In this document: positions 1-6,044 of the stretch, in pieces
Layout: each line of letters begins with the position of its first letter
How positions within the stretch are numbered: position 1 is the stretch's first letter
Notes under the pieces: model-generated
What the model was told of the DNA's origin: nothing
What the model saw: only the letters and a program-made list of their open reading frames with translations
Database searches by the model: none
NCBI GenBank assembly: GCA_902783825.1
Contig: CACZSJ010000230.1
Coordinates: 1 to 6,254, forward strand
DNA length: 6,254 nt
Reading direction: 5' to 3'
Origin: Oscillospiraceae bacterium
GTDB lineage: Bacteria; Bacillota; Clostridia; Oscillospirales; Oscillospiraceae
Translations under genes and position numbers: made by a program

Positions 1-28
1 AATACTTGCTGTATTCCCGGATTTTTTT
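1..28. terminator. Probable intrinsic terminator hairpin cut by the window edge
   Basis: On the plus strand AATAC (1-5) pairs with GTATT (11-15) around the loop TTGCT, followed by CCCGGA and seven T (22-28). The CCCGG just outside the visible stem has no partner inside the window. If the bases left of position 1 read CCGGG, the stem would reach 10 bp and run straight into the T tract. The T tract seen here would stop plus-strand transcription. If the hairpin is bidirectional it would also end the surface-protein transcript, which has no other visible terminator. The missing arm is an inference. Confidence 0.45.
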
Positions 29-111
29 GTGATGGATGAGCGGAAAAGGGCCACGCAAAACCTATCGTCTCCCTCATTTGCACACCCCTTAGGTCCGCGG
101 TCTTGTTTTAC

Positions 112-3100
112 TTAGGGATTGTTCTTGTCGCTGGGGGTATTGTCATGGTTCTTGGGCTTGCGGTTCTGCGCCGCGGCGCTGCGGCCGCCCTTCTGTTTGC
201 GCAGCAGAACCAGAACAGCCAGAGCGATCAGCACCGCGGAGGCGATCAGAATGCCCAGCCACAGGCCCAGGTTGCGTTCGTCGCCAGTTCTGGGCGTCTT
301 GGAATTGTTCTTGGCATTGCTGCTGGCAGCGGTGATGGTCAGGGTGCCGTTGACTCGGGTGATGTCATAGTTGGAGGTCACGTCCCGGCTGCCTTCCTTG
401 ATGGTCACGGAGGTGATGCGCTTGGAATACGTGCCCACGTTGACGGCACCGTTCTTGATGACCTTGCCATCGCTGTTGGTGATTTCGTATTCCACGCTCA
501 GGTCGTGATCCTTGCTGGCCAGGGCGGTGGCACGGACATTCCGGTTTACCAGCGCCTTGCCGTCGTAGGTTTTGCTGGCGGACTCCGCCGTCAAAGTCAA
601 GGGCTTTTTGGTGACTTCCATGGTGCCGGTAACCGTGGTGATCTTGTATTTGTCGGTGACGTCGTTGCCTTTGTCGTCCTTGATCTTCACGTTGCTGAGG
701 CTTACGGAGATCTTCTGCACGTCCGTGATGCTGGTAGTGGGGCCGAAGGTGGCCTCCAGGCTGTAGTTAGAGGGGAGGGTGCCCTGTGTCACCTGCAGAC
801 TATCGTTGCTGACGGTCAGAGGCGTGGCGTCGTAGACCTTGCTGAGTTTGGCCGTGACAGTGATCGGCGTCTGGCTGACGCTCTTCTGCTTAACCTTGAT
901 CCGGCCGGGAACGGTTTTGATGGTATAGTTGGCGCTTACGTCGTTTCCATTCTTATCGATGATTTTGACCTTGCTGCTGTCAATGCCGGTGTCAAAGTCC
1001 GCATCCGTACCGCTTCCGGTGACAAAGTCGCCCTTGAGGCTGTGGCCGTCCAGAAGGCCTTCGGCCTTGCTGCCGGAGGTGTAGCCGCCGCCGCTGTAGC
1101 CTCTGGCGTAGAGGGTCTGCCCGGTGGCTTCCACAGTGCCGCTGATAGCGGTGATGGTCAGAGGAAGCTGCTTGATGGTCATGGCGCCGTCAACGGTTTT
1201 GATGTTGTAGCTGTCGCTCACGTTATCCTTGCCGCTGCTGATAACGATGTTTTTCACATCGGCAATGCTGGTGGTATATTTGCCGGCGTCTTTGCCCTCA
1301 CCGCTTACGGTAATGGGGCTTAAAGTCTGCCCGGAGACAAGGCCGGAAACCTTATAGCCGTCCTGGAAGCCGTCCGCCTTCAGACTGCTGGCCTTGATGG
1401 TCTGGTCGCTGTAATCAGCTTCGGCGGTGATGGCGGTAATAGTCAGATCCCGCTTGTTGATGGTCAGCTTTCCGTCCTTGGTGCTGATCTTGTACAGGCT
1501 CTTCACATCTTTGCCATTGGCGTCGGTGATCTTCAGCGCGGAGAGATCCACCTTGGTTTCCACAGTACCTGCCTGGGTGAGCTCGCCGCTGATTTTCAGG
1601 CCGGAAAGGCTGTGATCCTTGGCAAGACCGCTCACCTTGTAGCCCTTGGTATAGCCGTTGCCGCTGTACTCGGCAGCCTTGAGAGCCTTACCGTCATAGG
1701 TCTTGGATGCGGTGGCCGCCTCGATGCTGAGCGCAGTTTTGGGAATGGCTTCAAAAACGGGCTGGATTTTTACATTGGCGGAGCCCAGCGTGAATTTGTT
1801 GTCGGTAATTGTGACGCCGCCGGCACTTACCTTCCACTCCTTGAATTTGTAGCCGCTGTCGGGCTTGGGGGTCAGGGTGACCTGGGTGCCAGGGACGCCG
1901 GAGCTGGGCTCGGCACTGGCGCTGCCGTTTTTACCGCTTACGATGGTAACGGTGTAGTTGGAGGCGGGAATCTTCTCAAAGAGCGGCTGTACCTGAACGT
2001 TTTCGCTGCCGATGGTGAAGCTGTTATTGGAAATGCTCACGCCGCCGGAAAGAACCTTCCATTCCTTAAGCTGGTAGCCCTTGTCCGGGGTGGCGCTGAG
2101 CGTAACTTTGGTGCCGGAAACGCCGGATTCGGGATCGGCGCTGCCGCTGCCATTTTCAGCGTCTGCCACGGTAACGGTGTAGGTGGCGGGGGGGATCAGC
2201 TCGAAAACCGGCTGCACCTGAACATCAGCATCGCCGATGGTGAACTTGCCGTCTTCAATGCTCACACCGCCGGAGAGAACCAGCCATTCCTTGAGCCGGT
2301 AGCCGTCGGCCGGGGTGGCGCTGAGGCTGACCTCGGTGCCGGAGGTGCCGGACTCGGGAGTGGCACTGCCGCTGCCATTTTCAGCGTCTGCAACCGTGAC
2401 GGTGTAGCTGGCAGGCGGAAGCGGGATTTCGGAAAAATTTGCCGTAAGGCTATGGGAGCCGGTGATGGTAAAGCTGTAGCTTTCGTCCGTGCTGACCTGG
2501 ACACCGTCTTCGGTCCAGTTGACGAAGGAGTAACCCTCGTTCGCACTGGCGGTGACCGTGACGGAGTCGTTCTCGCCATAGCTGTCGGCGCCGGAGACAA
2601 TACCGCCCACCTCCGGGTTGGCGGAGACGCTGACCTCATATGTGGGGGAGGAGGGAAGCGCTTCAAAGACAGGCTGTACCTGTACGTCCTCGCTGCCGAG
2701 GATGAACTTGCCGTCTACAATGTCCACATTGCCGGAGAGGACGCTCCACTCCTTGAACTGGTAGTTGCTGTCCGGGGTGGCGCTGAGGCTGATCTCGGTG
2801 CCGGCGATACCGGATTCCGGCTCAGCGCTGCCACTGCCGTTTTCGCTGTCCACAACGGTGACGGAATAGAGAGTCTCGCTTTGCCGGGCGGGAGAAACGG
2901 GCGCGCTGTTCCGGGGACGAATGTCGTAGTTGGTGCTGACATCATGCCCATCCTGGTCCATGATGCACACGTCAGAGGGAACGACCAGATACTGTCCCTC
3001 AGCTTCCTGCACCGTGAGGCTGACTTCCTCGATGGAGTCGCCTTCAGCCAGGGTGCCGTCCACCCAATAGCCGTCAGCTACAAAGTCTTCCCCCTCCTGG

Positions 3101-3927
3101 ACCGGCTCATTCGCCGTTACCGTGATGATATCCTTCCACTGAGCCACCAGGCTGCAATCACCATAGGGGTAGATGTCCGACCCCGTGGCAACGGGAACCG
3201 TGGCTCCGTTGGGGTAGCGCAGCATCCAGCCGCTGAAGCTCTTGCCGTCGGCCTGGGCGTTGGAAAGCTGCTGCTCAGAGAGGGCCGCGACGGTGAAGGC
3301 TTCCTTGGGCGCCTTGGTTTCTTCCGGGATGTCCCCGAACGCCGTCTCGTATTCCAGTGTGATGTCGGCCTTGGGATCAATGGGGGAAAAGGTCACAGCA
3401 AGCACAAAGCTGGGATCCTCCAGAGAAGAGAAGGGAGCGAAGAAATCTTTGCTGAGCGCTGCCGGCTCGCTGTCCTCTTCTGTGAGCGCCTCTTTCAGCA
3501 CCCGCAGGACGGCGGCACCAGAATCCTTGCTGGGTACCGTGGCTGTCAGAGGCAGGGGACAGCTGATGATTGGCTCTCCCGTGCTGCTGAGGAGGAGCTG
3601 GGAGACTGCGTAGCCCTCGGGGGGCGTGACGACAAGATCGTCCTCCAGCATGGCCTCTAAGCGGAGCTTGTCGCCGGTCAGGACGTCGACGTCACCCAGC
3701 TTCAGCGAGAAGCTCTTGTCGCCCAAAAGCTCCTGGCGATTTTCTGCGGTAAGCGGCACGGTTTCCTCCGTGTTCTCCGCCATGAGGCGGGTGACATAGA
3801 CTTGGGCCGAGAGCGGCTCCTCGCCGTTGAGGGAGCTGTCGTCGGCGCTGGCTATGGGCATGGCAAGCTGGAGAAGCAGCACCAGCGCGAACAGCAGACT
3901 CAGCATGGCCTTTCCGTTTCTTTTCAT
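112..3927 (-). CDS. Modular cell-wall-anchored surface protein with bacterial repeats, MBG domains and a TPRTG sorting signal
   Basis: Predicted 1271-residue secreted protein covalently attached to the cell wall, probably an adhesin or extended surface stalk; its ligand cannot be read from sequence. Residues 1-28 form a signal peptide: a KR start, a Leu-rich core and probable cleavage after ASA, before DD. Residues 29-225 match no family I recognise. About 226-264 resembles an InlB/Listeria-Bacteroides repeat (FSGW to LVAQW), and 267-340 looks like a divergent MBG unit. Residues 354-732 hold five bacterial-repeat modules, and 733-1203 five MBG-type beta modules. The C terminus has TPRTG (1211-1215), a membrane helix (about 1219-1242), the basic stretch RKQKGGR and 22 further polar residues. 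The start at 3927 follows a nine-base Shine-Dalgarno match at correct spacing. It has its own promoter, separated by a terminator from the upstream sortase gene, whose product probably anchors it. Architecture is confident; biological role is not. Confidence 0.93.
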   Translation of the reverse strand: MKRNGKAMLSLLFALVLLLQLAMPIASADDSSLNGEEPLSAQVYVTRLMAENTEETVPLTAENRQELLGDKSFSLKLGDVDVLTGDKLRLEAMLEDDLVVTPPEGYAVSQLLLSSTGEPIISCPLPLTATVPSKDSGAAVLRVLKEALTEEDSEPAALSKDFFAPFSSLEDPSFVLAVTFSPIDPKADITLEYETAFGDIPEETKAPKEAFTVAALSEQQLSNAQADGKSFSGWMLRYPNGATVPVATGSDIYPYGDCSLVAQWKDIITVTANEPVQEGEDFVADGYWVDGTLAEGDSIEEVSLTVQEAEGQYLVVPSDVCIMDQDGHDVSTNYDIRPRNSAPVSPARQSETLYSVTVVDSENGSGSAEPESGIAGTEISLSATPDSNYQFKEWSVLSGNVDIVDGKFILGSEDVQVQPVFEALPSSPTYEVSVSANPEVGGIVSGADSYGENDSVTVTASANEGYSFVNWTEDGVQVSTDESYSFTITGSHSLTANFSEIPLPPASYTVTVADAENGSGSATPESGTSGTEVSLSATPADGYRLKEWLVLSGGVSIEDGKFTIGDADVQVQPVFELIPPATYTVTVADAENGSGSADPESGVSGTKVTLSATPDKGYQLKEWKVLSGGVSISNNSFTIGSENVQVQPLFEKIPASNYTVTIVSGKNGSASAEPSSGVPGTQVTLTPKPDSGYKFKEWKVSAGGVTITDNKFTLGSANVKIQPVFEAIPKTALSIEAATASKTYDGKALKAAEYSGNGYTKGYKVSGLAKDHSLSGLKISGELTQAGTVETKVDLSALKITDANGKDVKSLYKISTKDGKLTINKRDLTITAITAEADYSDQTIKASSLKADGFQDGYKVSGLVSGQTLSPITVSGEGKDAGKYTTSIADVKNIVISSGKDNVSDSYNIKTVDGAMTIKQLPLTITAISGTVEATGQTLYARGYSGGGYTSGSKAEGLLDGHSLKGDFVTGSGTDADFDTGIDSSKVKIIDKNGNDVSANYTIKTVPGRIKVKQKSVSQTPITVTAKLSKVYDATPLTVSNDSLQVTQGTLPSNYSLEATFGPTTSITDVQKISVSLSNVKIKDDKGNDVTDKYKITTVTGTMEVTKKPLTLTAESASKTYDGKALVNRNVRATALASKDHDLSVEYEITNSDGKVIKNGAVNVGTYSKRITSVTIKEGSRDVTSNYDITRVNGTLTITAASSNAKNNSKTPRTGDERNLGLWLGILIASAVLIALAVLVLLRKQKGGRSAAAQNRKPKNHDNTPSDKNNP
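181..297 (-). other. Cell-wall sorting signal: TPRTG motif, membrane helix and positive tail
   Basis: This segment codes for TPRTG (283-297) followed by DERN, a hydrophobic helix rich in Leu, Ile and Ala, and the basic RKQKGGR. That is the tripartite layout sortases recognise, with cleavage expected between Thr and Gly. The first motif residue is Thr, not the Leu of canonical LPXTG. Known clostridial class B sortases, such as C. difficile SrtB, accept (S/P)PXTG motifs, so a TPXTG motif fits the class B sortase encoded next door. The coding tail continues another 22 residues beyond the basic stretch. Confidence 0.85.
319..1731 (-). repeat. Five tandem MBG-type modules (residues 733-1203) in the surface protein
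   Basis: Five units of about 88-99 residues start near residues 733, 828, 923, 1022 and 1110. Each opens with a strand such as LTITA and closes with a pattern like D-x-x-G-x-DV-(S/T)-x-x-Y-x-I followed by G-x-(L/M/I)-x-(I/V). Units 1 and 5 keep the typical SKTYDGKAL hairpin and unit 4 has SKVYDATPL. Units 2 and 3 have lost it (EADYSDQTI, GTVEATGQTL). MBG modules are immunoglobulin-like beta domains common in large surface adhesins, where they usually act as a stalk. The DNA coding the shared SKTYDGKAL differs at many synonymous sites between units 1 and 5, so the duplication looks old. Confidence 0.85.
1732..2868 (-). repeat. Array of four 75-residue bacterial-repeat modules plus one divergent module (residues 354-732)
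   Basis: Modules begin at Tyr354, 508, 583 and 658 with the pattern Y-(S/T)-V-T, NGS(G/A)SA, ATP-type turn, KEW, and close with VQ-(V/I)-QP-(V/L)-FE. Spacing is 75 residues (225 bases) for the last three. A divergent relative lies between the first and second copies at 430-507 (GYSFVNW, SLTANF). The family resembles the Pfam 'bacterial repeat' modules (Flg_new_2-like) of Gram-positive surface proteins. At the DNA level the 508 and 583 copies share an identical 26-base run (2366-2391 and 2141-2166) exactly 225 bases apart, which points to recent duplication or gene conversion. Confidence 0.88.
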
Positions 3928-3929
3928 GA

Positions 3930-3938
3930 GATCACCTC
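3930..3938 (-). promoter_or_regulatory. Extended ribosome binding site of the surface-protein gene
   Basis: GAGGTGATC on the minus strand matches nine consecutive bases of the complement of the 16S rRNA 3' end. The GAGG core sits seven bases before the ATG at 3927. The long match fixes the start codon and predicts strong translation of an abundant surface protein. Confidence 0.85.
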
Positions 3939-3995
3939 AGATCGAATACTCGTGATGGTGTGGAACAGGCAGCGCCTGATCCTTTCACTGTTCAT

Positions 3996-4024
3996 ACTAT
4001 ACTCCAGTTTTCCCGGCCTGTCAT
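3996..4024 (-). promoter_or_regulatory. Sigma-A-type promoter of the surface-protein gene
   Basis: The minus strand reads ATGACA (-35, 4019-4024), a 17-base spacer, then TATAGT (-10, 3996-4001). Each box matches the consensus at five of six positions and the spacing is optimal. Transcription should start near 3989, giving a leader of about 62 bases. It lies just downstream of the sortase terminator, so the surface protein appears to be its own transcription unit. A small 5-bp hairpin (3966-3978) falls in the leader, with no riboswitch-like structure recognised. Confidence 0.75.
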
Positions 4025-4040
4025 CTTAAGCTTTCTTAAG
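4025..4040 (-). promoter_or_regulatory. Tandem CTTAAG repeat, possible regulator binding site
   Basis: Two identical CTTAAG palindromes (4025-4030 and 4035-4040) lie ten bases apart, one helical turn, and abut the -35 box of the surface-protein promoter. Direct repeats with a 10-11 base period next to a -35 box are typical of OmpR/PhoB-family response regulators; the streptococcal CiaR site (TTAAG repeats, period 11) is similar but not identical. Binding here is inference from sequence layout only. Confidence 0.4.
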
Positions 4041-4044
4041 TTGC

Positions 4045-4089
4045 AAAAAATGGCAGCCGCAATGCCGGGAACAGGCATTGCGGCTGTCA
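4045..4089 (-). terminator. Strong intrinsic terminator after the sortase gene
   Basis: Arms 4051-4066 and 4074-4089 form a 16-bp stem with one G-U pair and a seven-base loop. On the minus strand the hairpin is followed, after one base, by six T residues (4045-4050). It begins about 40 bases past the sortase stop codon and ends that transcript before the surface-protein promoter. Confidence 0.93.
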
Positions 4090-4130
4090 CAGAGATCGGT
4101 TTAGAAAAGCTTGCTGGGAAGAGCGCATCT

Positions 4131-4925
4131 TCAAGCAACAGGGACCAATTTCCCCTGGATGACGTAGCGGGCGTCGTAGTATTCATAGGAACAGGTGGAA
4201 AGGGTGATGACCCGATCCTCGGCACTCACTTCCACCTCCGTTTTGAAGTTCGACTGCAGCTTGGCGTCCTGCACGAACTGCAGGAAGGCCTCATCGCTGT
4301 AGAAGTGGAAGGTGTAGCTGGGAGAGTCTGAGTCTGTTACATAGCCAGCGAACACATCGATGCGGTAATTCTGGGTGGGGGTGTTCAAATAGAGAACGGG
4401 GTGTTCCTCGTAGTAGCCTTCCTTGCGGTAGTCGGTCAGGGCGGCAAACATGGAGCCGTCGTTCATATGGTGTCCGTAGACCACGCTGTTTTTTCCGGAG
4501 AAGTCACCGGCGCAGAGATAGTCCAGAAAAGGCGTGCCTGTTCCGGTATAGGTGCCGTCAATGAAGTTATACAGATAATAGTCATTGTCAGTCCCCTGCG
4601 CGACCGGGTAGTTGATCACTGTGTCCGGGCCATAGATCCAGCCGATCACCTGCTTGTTCTGCTCCTGCAGCATATTGAAATTGACTTGAATGGGAGAGCG
4701 CTCAATCTGCACGGCAGCTTCTGCGCTGGCCGAGTCGGTCGCTGTGTCAGAGGCAATGGGCTCTGCGGGCTCTGTGGAGACATATTGCCCGCTGAGTTGG
4801 TTATACATCTTTTCGGAAACCCGATAGGTGTGGATGATATCGTACAGGCGATAGGCACTGTAGCCAAACACGCCGGCAAAAACAAGGCAAAGAAGAATTA
4901 GGAAAACGCGAAGTCCTTTTTTCAT
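4131..4925 (-). CDS. srtB: Class B sortase (cysteine transpeptidase)
   Basis: This 264-residue membrane-anchored transpeptidase cleaves a sorting motif between Thr and Gly and transfers the protein to peptidoglycan outside the membrane. Residues 5-27 form an N-terminal membrane helix; about 50-75 is a Ser/Ala/Glu-rich linker; the sortase barrel follows. Class B hallmarks are the VIGWI segment (93-97), NYPVAQG with DNDYYL (105-118), catalytic His152 in VYGHHMNDGSMF, catalytic Cys245 in LSTCSYEYY and Arg253 in DARYVIQGKL, so the active site is complete. Length is normal for the class. I chose the start at 4925 over one eight codons upstream (4949) because AAGGAGG lies seven bases before it and the upstream start overlaps the -10 box. 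A promoter precedes it and a strong terminator follows. The TPRTG surface protein immediately downstream is the likely substrate. The symbol denotes the class; orthology to a named srtB is not shown. Confidence 0.93.
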   Translation of the reverse strand: MKKGLRVFLILLCLVFAGVFGYSAYRLYDIIHTYRVSEKMYNQLSGQYVSTEPAEPIASDTATDSASAEAAVQIERSPIQVNFNMLQEQNKQVIGWIYGPDTVINYPVAQGTDNDYYLYNFIDGTYTGTGTPFLDYLCAGDFSGKNSVVYGHHMNDGSMFAALTDYRKEGYYEEHPVLYLNTPTQNYRIDVFAGYVTDSDSPSYTFHFYSDEAFLQFVQDAKLQSNFKTEVEVSAEDRVITLSTCSYEYYDARYVIQGKLVPVA

Positions 4926-4932
4926 GGAACAA

Positions 4933-4939
4933 CCTCCTT
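4933..4939 (-). promoter_or_regulatory. Ribosome binding site deciding the sortase start
   Basis: A perfect AAGGAGG lies seven bases upstream of the ATG at 4925. The in-frame ATG at 4949 has no such site and sits inside the -10 region, so it is unlikely to be used. Confidence 0.9.
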
Positions 4940-4947
4940 CCGGGGGC

Positions 4948-4976
4948 ATTATACATCATGCAGCAGCAAAAGAAAA
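4948..4976 (-). promoter_or_regulatory. Probable promoter of the sortase gene
   Basis: The minus strand carries a perfect TATAAT (4948-4953). Seventeen bases upstream is TTTTCT (4971-4976), only three of six matches to TTGACA, in a pyrimidine-rich run. The start point would be near 4941, giving a very short leader of about 16 bases that still includes the ribosome site. No terminator is visible between the transporter stop and this point, so read-through from the transporter gene is also possible. Confidence 0.6.
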
Positions 4977-4987
4977 GAGAAGAAGTC

Positions 4988-5914
4988 TTAAGATTTCTGA
5001 GGAGACTCCGCTTCCGCGGGCTGCGCAGCCGGATCCTCCATACTCAGAAGCACCACAGCGCTGAGAATCAGCAGGATACCCAGAATGGTGCCAAGGCCCA
5101 TGGACTCATGAAAGACCAGTACGCCAAACAGCGCGGCCACCAGCGGCTCCACAGTAGCAAGAATCGCGGCGCGGCTGGCTTCCAAGGACTGCAGACCCAG
5201 GGTATAGGACAAAAACGGAACAAAGGCTGTGACCAGGGCCATCAGCAGAAACAGAAGAAACAGGCCAACGGGAGATGGGACTGCCGTCAGAGCGGTAAAA
5301 AGCGCAGCCGGCCGGCAGAAAAACCAGGAGCCCGCCGCGGCAAACAAGAAGGTATAGGCGGAAACCGCATAAGCCGAATAGCGCCGCAAGGCGATCCGGC
5401 CTAAAATACTGTACAAGCCATAGCTGAAGCCAGCTCCCAGGCCGATCAACAGATTGAGCGGCGTCAGTCCACCGCCGGAAAGTCCGGAGACAAGCACACA
5501 TCCGCTGAAGGCCAGGGCCAGAGCCAGCGGCTTCTTTCCGCTGAGTCTTTCCCGGAAGACCAGCACCGACAGGAGCATGACCCAGATGGGAGAGGTGTAA
5601 AGCAGGATTGCGGCGGTGGAGAGGGGCATCCGATCAATGGCGGTAAAGTAGCAAAGGGTCATCATCAGAATGCTGCCGATGCCTGATGCCAGAAACAGGG
5701 GCAGGTCCCTGATTTGAAGGCGCATACCGGCGGGGTCTTTGCGCGCCAGCAGCAAAAGAAAGAACAGGGCAGAGAGACTCAGGCGCATGGCTGTGATTTG
5801 AAGAGGATCAAAGCCGCAGCGGGTCAGAGTTCGCACAAACAGGCCCATGCTTCCCCAAAAGATACCGGCCAGCAGGATCAGCGCCGCGCCGCCAAGGCGC
5901 TTGTTTGTTTTCAT
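4988..5914 (-). CDS. EamA/DMT-superfamily transporter, ten membrane helices
   Basis: A 308-residue inner-membrane protein of the drug/metabolite transporter superfamily, probably an exporter or permease for a small metabolite; the substrate cannot be told from sequence. Two EamA halves are visible. The first (about 8-143) includes WGSMGLFVR near 20-28, ILLYTSPIWV (103-112) and the FRERLSGKK loop (120-128). The second (about 154-292) includes the conserved TVEPLVAALFGVLVFHE (254-270). Hydrophobic segments fit ten helices, and the tail is short and rich in Ala, Glu and Pro. The start at 5914 is chosen because GAGGTG precedes it; an in-frame extension to 5977 would read through the tRNA terminator and into tRNA-Cys. 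The gene begins 20 bases after that terminator, so it probably depends on read-through or an unseen promoter. It has no obvious link to the sortase. Confidence 0.92.
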   Translation of the reverse strand: MKTNKRLGGAALILLAGIFWGSMGLFVRTLTRCGFDPLQITAMRLSLSALFFLLLLARKDPAGMRLQIRDLPLFLASGIGSILMMTLCYFTAIDRMPLSTAAILLYTSPIWVMLLSVLVFRERLSGKKPLALALAFSGCVLVSGLSGGGLTPLNLLIGLGAGFSYGLYSILGRIALRRYSAYAVSAYTFLFAAAGSWFFCRPAALFTALTAVPSPVGLFLLFLLMALVTAFVPFLSYTLGLQSLEASRAAILATVEPLVAALFGVLVFHESMGLGTILGILLILSAVVLLSMEDPAAQPAEAESPQKS

Positions 5915-5918
5915 AGTG

Positions 5919-5924
5919 CACCTC
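5919..5924 (-). promoter_or_regulatory. Ribosome binding site deciding the transporter start
   Basis: GAGGTG ends four bases before the ATG at 5914 (GAGG core six bases away). A second in-frame ATG, four codons upstream at 5926, overlaps this site and would leave it without a ribosome site of its own. Confidence 0.75.
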
Positions 5925-5934
5925 ATTTTGGTTG

Positions 5935-5966
5935 AAAGAAAGACACGCTTGCGCGTGTCTTTCTTT
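5935..5966 (-). terminator. Terminator hairpin of the tRNA cluster
   Basis: A perfect 14-bp inverted repeat (5935-5948 and 5953-5966) closes on a four-base loop that reads GCAA (GNRA type) on the minus strand. The GC-rich core is followed on the minus strand by CTTTCTTT, opposed by AAAGAAAG, as in many intrinsic terminators. The first base of the stem is also the final A of the tRNA-Cys CCA end. The T tract is interrupted, so leakage is likely. Confidence 0.75.
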
Positions 5967-6040
5967 GGAGGCGCCACCCGGATTTGAACCGGGGAATCGC
6001 GGATTTGCAGTCCGCTGCCTTACCACTTGGCTATGGCGCC
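5966..6040 (-). tRNA. tRNA-Cys (anticodon GCA)
   Basis: A complete 75-base cloverleaf including an encoded CCA. The acceptor pairs GGCGCCA with TGGCGCC perfectly. The D arm is short (GCC/GGC). The anticodon stem GCGGA/TCCGC holds the loop CTGCAAA, anticodon GCA. The T arm is CCCGG/CCGGG with TTCAAAT. The discriminator base is U73, the identity base expected for tRNA-Cys. It is the last gene of the three-tRNA cluster. Confidence 0.97.
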
Positions 6041-6044
6041 ATAT

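Noticed and set aside
1..77. Minus-strand open frame starting with ATG at 77 after AAGGGGTG, running off the window edge
   Set aside because: Only 25 codons are visible, with no recognisable protein character, and the frame runs into the probable terminator hairpin at 1-28. A real downstream gene cannot be excluded but is not supported.
103..1323. 406-codon plus-strand open frame antisense to the MBG block
   Set aside because: Same shadow effect. Its repeated VxxGD-like pattern mirrors the MBG repeats on the coding strand.
1732..2868. Regular repeats considered as a CRISPR array
   Set aside because: The period is 225 bases, the repeats are coding and divergent, and there are no short repeat-spacer units.
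1612..3660. 682-codon plus-strand open frame antisense to the surface-protein gene
   Set aside because: It lies wholly within the well-supported minus-strand gene, has a Gly/Ala/Asp/Val-rich composition typical of an antisense shadow of GC-rich repeats, and shows no domain.
3928..3990. Possible riboswitch or structured leader upstream of the surface-protein gene
   Set aside because: Only a small 5-bp hairpin (3966-3978) is visible in a leader of about 62 bases; no known riboswitch motif is recognisable.
4401..4901. 166-codon plus-strand open frame antisense to the sortase
   Set aside because: The opposite strand encodes a complete sortase with all catalytic residues; this frame shows no domain.
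5915..5977. Possible N-terminal extension of the transporter to 5977
   Set aside because: The extension would be encoded by the tRNA terminator hairpin and the 3' end of tRNA-Cys, and it lacks a ribosome site.
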